A DNA stretch of 14,999 bases from Pleurotus djamor (taxonomy: Eukaryota > Basidiomycota > Agaricomycetes > Agaricales > Pleurotaceae), in assembly GCA_029747585.1 (NCBI GenBank), contig JAPEVF010001034.1, positions 1-14,999 of the forward strand, given 5' to 3'. How positions within the stretch are numbered: the first letter of the stretch is position 1; each line of letters starts with the position of its first letter. The position numbers and the translations under genes are program-made. The notes below the pieces were generated by a model. The model saw only the letters and a program-made list of their open reading frames with translations, had not been told where the DNA came from and did not search any database. This document shows positions 9,072 to 14,999 of the stretch, in pieces.

Positions 9072-10432
9072 TAATACTCTTTGTATCAACCGAGTACATA
9101 AATAAAATACTAAGGGTACAGTTGACTCCCCAGCATCCTGATGCTACCGCCAACCATTCATGTCCTCTCCAGTCCACCTCACCGTCGAATTTACTCCCAT
9201 TGTTGAAAGATGCCAACGATTTCACTGTAACTGTCTGCCTGCGGCATGTCCGGCATATAAATCACTTCGGAAGCGAACGACGGTCGACGTCGTCATCCAC
9301 AATGTCGCGTCGACAAGCGAGGTCCGATTGAAAGCTACTTACCGACGTCCTAACCTCAAGTCCTCTCGCGTCAGTGGCAATCGACACGTTTTTTTCGCAT
9401 CATCATACTTCCCGGATTCCGCAGGTCAGCACTGGCCTATGATATGCGAAACCATGGCAAATTGGTAAAGCCCTCTACGTCCGAGAAAGTCCCACTTCAG
9501 CTAACTTATCTGTTGTTAGATTTAACTGCGGTAGAACGCTCCCAACATTCTTCAACCGTGACCGAACTCGCACAAGCCAAGCCGGCCTGCCGTGCTCCGT
9601 TCGAAGAATTCCTTATCATTGTACATCTATCAGTGAGTCTGAGTTTAACGCTTCGTGTGCATGGACAATGATGATATACTCGATAGGAATGAGGTTCTTA
9701 CACCCGTGACCGATCCAGACATTTTTAGCCACTGAGACGAGTTGATTGTCTCTCAGTCGGCCAGCCGAACATCGGCCGTTGTCTTCAGCAGGCTTCAGCA
9801 GGTACCTTCGACGAAATCCTCGAGCCTGTTCTGGCCTGTATACCTGAGGCTGTCGCCTGAATCCTGAATCGTTTTCAAGCCTTAATGTCGTGAAGCGTAA
9901 TCACGCGTGTCGTATCAATCTCCAATCTACGAATAGCGTGCTTCTCCTCTGCGACTAGGTTCCTGCCGCCAAACCAGGCCGTTTGAACCCTCACTCCAGG
10001 TCGCGGCACCAGCTCAGACGGAGAGGCAGTGGATCTATGCCTTTTGCAACCGTAGTACCTTTTGGTAAGTATCTACCAATCTGCGAGCTTTGGGGGTCAT
10101 ATCAAGGACCTCACACGCTGTTCCCTGATCCATGAGTACCTTCTTTTTTNCTTTCAGCGGTTCATTTGTGTTCATGTGCTCAAGGAAAGAGAATTCTAGA
10201 TGCCACCAATTTCTCACTTGCCCCAACCAGCTTCTACATCGTGGACGCGGTCTCATTTTCCTTGCACATTCGCTATGCGGCCCCCTTTTCCTCTTCGATT
10301 CTGAGGCTCACGCTAGCAGTTCATCGGTGGCAAAAGTCGCGAAACGGTTCAATTATGTTTCGCTGTTAACCCTTGGACTCCCGTCAGGTCCTGATAGCAC
10401 CTAGCGGTCAAGTTCGGTCCGTACATTGTTCT

Positions 10433-10446
10433 TGAATTGTTCTTTT
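10433..10446. repeat. 14-nt direct repeat, copy 1
   Basis: TGAATTGTTCTTTT; the second exact copy is at 10661-10674. The 214-nt segment between the copies has no inverted termini. Confidence 0.5.
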
Positions 10447-10660
10447 TCGTATCGCATCGCCTACACGCTTTGGTGGCACTCGCCTGACCAGAAAAATCAA
10501 GCAACGGCACAGAAACTTGGCTAACACCATTGGCCACATAAAGGTGAAGTTGAGCGCCCTGATTTCATTCATCAAGACACGCACCTGGACGGCGTCTTCC
10601 TCGAAGGCTCTTGCCGCAAGTACCGATTTCCAGAAGTACTTCCCGGTGAATTTAGTACCC

Positions 10661-10674
10661 TGAATTGTTCTTTT
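10661..10674. repeat. 14-nt direct repeat, copy 2
   Basis: Exact second copy of the repeat at 10433-10446. Confidence 0.5.
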
Positions 10675-11376
10675 GTAGGTCCACCTTCGGCATGATTTAT
10701 TATTTATTATGTAGCTTGAATTGATTACCGCGGTCACGGACAGATCGATAAACCATATAGAGCGCGGTTGCAACAGCGTGAACATCGGACAATGATTCTT
10801 GTGCGGCTAGCGGCGGCTAGCCCCTTCCCAACCCCCTGGTTTCTTCTCCACGGAATGTGTTGCAGAAATTAGAAAGGCACATTTATTTTTCGCACTATCG
10901 CATATTGAGAAATAGCGACCCAATCAGTCACAGGGCTGTTGCCACTGACGTAGCTACGTTTGTCGTCGTGATTGTTATACCCATCGTCTTTTTTCTCGCA
11001 ATAAATCAGACATTATCCCTGCCCTAGAATGCTTGGACGCAAACCCGTAAGGCCTCAACTCAGTTAGACTCGGGTGGCTCGCTCATTATATCGTTATTTC
11101 TGTCAAATGTCTGACTACGTCTTTAATGGGCTCCAAGTTTCCCATGCACCTGGGTTACCCCCGAACGTACGGCTCGGCCCCTGGATCTCCTAAAGAGCGT
11201 CCCTGATCACGCCAGAAGCCTTCCGCAACCAAGTCCCGGCATTCATCGCGAAATGGGAAGCTGGCTTGCCACTTGATGATGTCGATCTGTCATAGAAGGG
11301 ACAAGTACAAGGTAAAGATGTACAGGTGTAGGTACAGCAGTGATGGAACACCCTAAACAGTGACGGCCACTATCCG

Positions 11377-13141
11377 TCACCCACCTCGTCCTTCCCACTC
11401 CACCTCCCAAATTTCCCGTACACCTTCTCTCACCCACACAACATTCCATTCAACCAAACCCCTTCTGCCTTCGTATACAGCGCTCGGCAGCAGTGCCAGC
11501 AATGCCAGATGCGGTGTCAACGCGTGGTACGTCAGCGTGGTTGCATTCGGGTAAGTATACTCAACATTGGTAGATACAGCATTGTTTGCCGTGTGGTTGC
11601 TTGGTCGTGACCCATTGGGCGTACTCGTACCCGAGGTATGGTTACTAAGCACTGATTTTCCGTGTTTCGAACTGTGATTCGTTGACGCAGTGGGAGTAGG
11701 AGAAAGAGTAGTAGAAGCGGATGGATAGAAAAGGTCTTTTGGCGGTGGTGTCTCGAGGGAATTTTGGTGAGATGATGAGGCGCTACTGGAGACGGCAGTG
11801 TTTCCTGATGATGATGTAGTCGGTGTGAGGGCAGGGCGGAGGAGATTAGAGCCCGGATGGATGGCCGATTGTTTTGAAAAGGGTTGACCTGACGATATGG
11901 CATGATTAGACGCCGAAGGGCGCCGTGAGCTGGGCTCTACGGGGCTGTGAATCGCAGTTGGGGTGACGGCAGTAGGAGGTGGTGTTTGAGGCTGAGAAGG
12001 AGATGTCGACGGTGCTGAAGCGTCGCTTATAGACGGCGGTATTCGTTTCTTCCGTGATGGACTGGCTGCTTTAGACCTAGAATGAGGAGTCAGGTTAAAA
12101 GTTAGAACCTAAGATCGGGAAGACGCGCCTGTATAGTGGACCAAACGCGTTGATCATCCCTAAGTAGTCACAACAGAGGTTATGCGTTGCTGAGTCGACC
12201 GGAGAGGCATCAGTGGCAATATAGAGGCGCGACGTTATGTCAAACAAGAATGCTTTTGGGGATTGCGAATTCTTGATGTGACGTAATGTAAGAGAGCTGC
12301 TACACATGGGATTGAGATGATACACACCGCACAGAAACCATTCAACAACTCTTCAAGATATGGCAAACTATCCAAGAGCTTGTGTAGGACGCGAGAGAAC
12401 GCCTCATGGAGAGAGTGATCGTACACCGACGTGAGATGAAAGTTAAGCTGGACTTGCTCGTAATTCGGACCATCTTCAGGCGAATCGGCCGAAATGTCTA
12501 GTAGACGGTCAGATACGCGTTCATGGATTTGTCGGAAATTTTCTGAGTAATATTGCAGCAGCCGTTAGGTGGCGTGGAGACCCGTACGCAAGTTCCGGTC
12601 TCACCGATCTTGTCGTCCTCCTGCAGCTTCTCAGCTTTATGGACGAAGACCTCGAAGTTAATATTTGGGTTTTGATGGTATGAGGCGACTATAAATTCCA
12701 CTAATTTAGATATTGCTTGATTGTAGAGATCCTGGAATTGGGCTGTATTAGGTGAAAGGGGTTGCGACGGAGGTGTGTATGACTCACGCGAATGTCTATG
12801 ACGAAGATCAACGAAGAAAATTGTGAGAGCGGTGCGCCCAGCGTGTCCGCAGTGATGTTTCCGGGGCAATCCCATATTTCCAATGGTATGAGGGTACTGT
12901 AGTAACGTCATTCAATGTCCCCGCTTCCCTGAGACGATGTAACTCACTCATATGCATGTTTGACCACTCTCATGGTCGGTTCCAGGTAGAAAGTTTGCTT
13001 TGGTGATAAATTGTTGAAAAGAACTTGTTGTATGGAAGTTTTCCCGCTCCGTCTGAGTCCCAGAAGCAGAATCTTGGTGCGCTTTATGGAGTCATTTGGA
13101 TTTGAGGGGGTCGTGGTAGCGGTAGAGCCATAGTTTGCCAT
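11377..13141 (-). CDS. GTR2: Gtr2/RagC-type small GTPase of the EGO complex, six exons
   Basis: Pairs with Gtr1 (RagA/B) on the vacuole membrane in the EGO complex and signals amino-acid status to TORC1 (family knowledge). Exons: 13141-12948, 12896-12788, 12731-12605, 12542-12328, 12271-12129 and 12076-11377; they join to 495 aa. The G1 loop is GLRRSGKT (28-35); G3 is WDCPGN (73-78), where RagC and yeast Gtr2 have Gln in place of the Asn; G4 is HKAE (132-135), where they have HKVD. Typical Gtr2 blocks follow: TSVYDHS (181-187), KAFLFDITSRLY (221-232) and ASPVDS (237-242). The C-terminal roadblock domain is interrupted after FGPLYR (258-263) by about 170 residues rich in Ser, Thr, Pro and Asn. 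It resumes near 435 with LTYHALTPHLALLALL. Four introns are GT-AG (51-62 nt). The fifth (12128-12077, 52 nt) fits only as GC-AG, with donor AG|GCGCGT. The stop is TGA at 11379-11377. The gene lies tandem and downstream of the hemopexin-like gene. Confidence 0.96.
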
Positions 13142-13254
13142 CGTGAGTGTGAGGGGATTGGGTGAAGAGGACAGCGAGGACCAGCAGGAGCTGGTAAGAG
13201 GTGCTCGCCTCGATGCAGTCGAGTGGACAAGACAAAAAGGCTATGGGCATCAAT

Positions 13255-13264
13255 TTGGCGCCAA
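13255..13264. promoter_or_regulatory. TTGGCGCCAA palindrome in the GTR2 promoter
   Basis: A 10-nt palindrome about 115-125 nt upstream of the GTR2 ATG, followed by a second GGCGCC at 13276-13281. The first matches the E2F-type consensus in form. Ten-base palindromes arise by chance several times in 15 kb, so function is only suggested. Confidence 0.25.
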
Positions 13265-13389
13265 TAAATTGTATGGGCGCCTGAGTAAGTTTCTGGATCA
13301 TGAGGCCGAGAACACCAACATATCAACTTCGCATTTGTACAAGTTTACAAGAACATTTTGCTTGCTAATTCTGACGGACTTTGTGATAT

Positions 13390-14106
13390 TTAGTAGAAGC
13401 CTGCCTGCTTGAGCGCACCCCAGCTTCCCGCGACATCCATAGGCCCTTCGAGAAGGGTATCAGTGGTGGAACCGGGGACGACCTTGATGAGGGCGTATTG
13501 GTCCCCCTTGAAACAGTAGACCTGGGAGGCATCCTTGGGGCTGACGATCGCCACGTCAATGGTATCAAATCCAGCAGCCTTCAACGATGGCCAACCAGAC
13601 TGAATACTAGTCGGGCCATTCAACAAACTCTCCTCAAAGGTCCCCGACACAAACTTGATACGACAATACTCAGAGTCCTTGAAGAAGTAAGTTTCCCCTC
13701 CACCCCTGGGGCTGGGGAATACCTCTTCGACCTCGTCGAACCCAGCCTTCTTCAACGAAGGCCAGAAGTCAGCGATGCTCTTAGGCCCGATGAGGAGCTT
13801 ATCGTCGCTAGACTCTGGAACGACTTTGATCATGCAGTACTGTTTACCGCTGAAGAAGTAGACTTCGGAGTCGTCTTTGGGGTTGGGAAGACAAGCGTCG
13901 ATGGACGTGAAGCCCGCTTGTTTGAGGGAGGGCCACTCGTTTTGGAAGTTGGTAGGACCGAAGTAGGGTTTGGCGTTGGGGCCGTTGGGGACAGAGCTCA
14001 TTCGCACGTACTGGCTGCCTTGGAAGAAGTAACATTCTTCAGGCTTGCCGGGACGCAGGAACGCGGCGCGAGGGAGGGCTATGGAATTCACTAGGTCAGT
14101 CGACAT
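13390..14106 (-). CDS. Hemopexin-type four-blade beta-propeller, lectin-like
   Basis: Intronless protein of 238 aa built of four repeats of about 57 residues (roughly 8-66, 67-123, 124-180 and 181-238). Each has an aromatic-rich strand such as YFF or YCF, then Y-x-x-I-K-x-V, then L-x-GP, and closes with W-P-S-L-K-x-A-G-F (WGALKQAGF in the last). This is the hemopexin fold as a single four-blade domain, like plant albumin-2 (PA2) and related small lectins. Those family members bind hemin, polyamines or sugars. There is no signal peptide or membrane segment, so it should be cytosolic, as many mushroom defence lectins are. Binding target and role are inferred only. The ATG at 14106 is the first of the frame and precedes the first repeat directly; the stop is TAA at 13392-13390. 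It lies 248 nt upstream of GTR2 on the same strand. The long plus-strand frame opposite it (13498-14094) is its antisense shadow. Confidence 0.93.
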   Translation of the reverse strand: MSTDLVNSIALPRAAFLRPGKPEECYFFQGSQYVRMSSVPNGPNAKPYFGPTNFQNEWPSLKQAGFTSIDACLPNPKDDSEVYFFSGKQYCMIKVVPESSDDKLLIGPKSIADFWPSLKKAGFDEVEEVFPSPRGGGETYFFKDSEYCRIKFVSGTFEESLLNGPTSIQSGWPSLKAAGFDTIDVAIVSPKDASQVYCFKGDQYALIKVVPGSTTDTLLEGPMDVAGSWGALKQAGFY

Positions 14107-14130
14107 AGTTTACGAGAGTGTGAAGGGTGT

Positions 14131-14261
14131 CTAAATGACGTACACATGTTTAGAATTTCGGTTAGGAAGCTGGCGTTATGCGACTTGTCCGACGAAAGTG
14201 CTGTCAGAGGGGGGATCAGTACTGGTGTGCGAGAGAGGTGTGGATTGGTTCAGAGACGTAC
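14131..14261 (-). other. Possible 5'-UTR intron of the hemopexin-like gene
   Basis: The minus strand shows donor GTACGT (14261-14256), a CTAAC branch site (14165-14161) and a CATTTAG acceptor ending at 14131, 25 nt before the ATG. Its length of 131 nt is close to that of the regulator gene's leader intron. With the TATA box at 14320-14313 the leader exon would be about 24 nt. Confidence 0.4.
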
Positions 14262-14312
14262 AGTTGGACTCGGATGTCTTTCGTTGTGAGTTCGAAGACG
14301 AAAGACATGTCT

Positions 14313-14320
14313 GTTATATA
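14313..14320 (-). promoter_or_regulatory. TATA box, probably of the hemopexin-like gene
   Basis: TATATAAC on the minus strand, 207 nt upstream of the ATG. The distance is long for a direct leader but normal if the proposed 131-nt leader intron is removed. Confidence 0.45.
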
Positions 14321-14999
14321 CATTTCTTCACTGCAGGTGCATACTTCTGGTTGAGAGTTGTCAATTGTGGCTCTCCACAATCTCACCATCGATATATTCG
14401 TTCTAGAAGATAGCTGGAGCGGGCCCTCTTGAAGCTTGAGCTTGCTCAGTGTTGAGAATTGGGGTGATGAAGAGGCTCAGCGAATGAACAAGAAGCAAGC
14501 GCGTGAACACAGGGAGGCCGTGTTGTTCGGCAAGGCTTTGATCAAAGTCTCGCGGGTGACGATATCCTATCGAAAACTATATCATTTCATTTCAAAGGTG
14601 GATTTGATGCTATGACGAGGAGTGGTGGTCGATATGCTGCGATAAGTCAACCTTGCTGTATGGTGCATAAGGCGAGATCGGAGCAAGAACGGGACTGCGC
14701 GATCGGAGCGATGTGTGAACAAGTTCGTTAGGGAGGCACAGACCTTGGGAGTTCTCCCAGGCTAGGATAGAGCTTGAGCTAGAGGATGTAAAAATGACTG
14801 CGCGTTCGCTGAGCGGACCGAGGATAAGACAATGGGTGCCGTATAGCTTTGTGGTGTGTGGTGGGGGTGTTGAGTGAACGTGTATAGAGCAGGTATAGAG
14901 TAGAGCCGAAAGGTGACATTGAAGCTTTCAGGATGTACTGCGATGTCAGTGAAAATTGTAATTCATACCGAACCTGACGACCTCTGCGTTTTCGCTGGG
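14321..14999. other. Upstream flank of the hemopexin-like gene, no gene recognised
   Basis: No domain-bearing frame on either strand. A short plus-strand frame around 14435-14615 reads like a charged helix (DEEAQRMNKKQAREHREAV) but begins after a stop, has no early ATG and has no partner exon. It may be chance or a small remnant. Confidence 0.4.

Larger units (their letters stand above)
8746..11376. other. Gene-poor stretch of about 2.6 kb, nothing recognised
   Basis: This stretch holds the 3' flanks of two converging genes and otherwise no identifiable gene. It contains short open frames (the longest are 102 codons at 9160-9468 plus and 125 codons at 10785-10408 minus) and two plus-strand intron-like intervals (9465-9519 and 10065-10157). 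Small hairpins occur at 9054-9071, 9132-9145 and 9731-9757. CTTCAGCAGG is repeated in tandem near 9785, and a 14-nt direct repeat sits at 10433 and 10661. None comes with a known domain. Base 10150 is undetermined (n) beside a T run. Confidence 0.5.

Noticed and set aside
10408..10785. 125-codon minus-strand frame with a coding-looking segment (FTGKYFWKSVLAARAFEED)
   Set aside because: No family recognised. An internal intron-like interval (CAG|GTGCGT to GTTAG) changes the frame and soon reaches a stop, so no model is convincing.
11532..11903. 123-codon minus-strand frame
   Set aside because: It lies in another frame of the large last exon of GTR2, whose low-complexity DNA keeps several frames open.
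13498..14094. 198-codon plus-strand frame
   Set aside because: Antisense to the hemopexin-like gene; its repeat-bearing opposite strand explains the openness.
14306..14330. Minus-strand ATG opening MSFVFELTTK upstream of the hemopexin-like gene
   Set aside because: It lies just after the TATA box, upstream of the expected transcription start, and does not splice in frame to the propeller.
1..14999. CRISPR arrays, rRNA, tRNA, LTRs, transposase or reverse-transcriptase genes
   Set aside because: Searched for by eye on both strands; no regular repeats, terminal repeats or catalytic motifs found.

Overview
The window looks like nuclear DNA of a basidiomycete fungus, most likely an Agaricomycete. 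Coding introns are short (51-62 nt) with GTRNGT-type donors, CTAAC/CTGAC branch sites and AG acceptors. Several protein families have a layout I associate with mushroom-forming fungi. Taxonomy is inferred from gene style, not proven.

Five protein-coding genes are well supported; I worked out their exon structures by hand. Left to right: (1) minus strand, 546 to the left edge: the 5' part of a secreted GH24 (phage T4-type) lysozyme with a duplicated cysteine-rich N-terminal module; it runs out of the window. (2) plus strand, 2170-3543: a protein with a fungal-specific transcription-factor regulatory domain but no Zn2Cys6 cluster, behind a likely 5'-UTR intron. (3) plus strand, 7540-8745: a six-exon SAM-dependent methyltransferase of 308 aa. 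(4) minus strand, 13141-11377: a six-exon Gtr2/RagC small GTPase of 495 aa, with a long disordered insertion and a probable GC-AG intron. (5) minus strand, 14106-13390: an intronless 238-aa hemopexin-type four-blade beta-propeller, probably a cytosolic lectin-like protein, with a probable 5'-UTR intron.

Three of the genes have a good TATA box in a sensible place, which helps fix their starts. Between them lie long stretches (547-2039, 3544-7479, 8746-11376, 14321-14999) where I find no recognisable gene, RNA gene or mobile element. They hold short stop-bounded ORFs, a few small palindromes and repeats, and some intron-like signals without a convincing reading frame.

The genes do not form an evident pathway or cluster. 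GTR2 is a housekeeping TORC1-signalling gene. The lysozyme and the hemopexin-like protein are accessory, defence- or nutrition-type genes. The methyltransferase and the regulator are orphan accessory genes. The points most worth following are the altered G3 and G4 motifs of the Gtr2 protein, its GC-AG intron, the regulator whose DNA-binding module is replaced by another N-terminal motif, and the stand-alone hemopexin propeller. I see no clear new multi-gene system.
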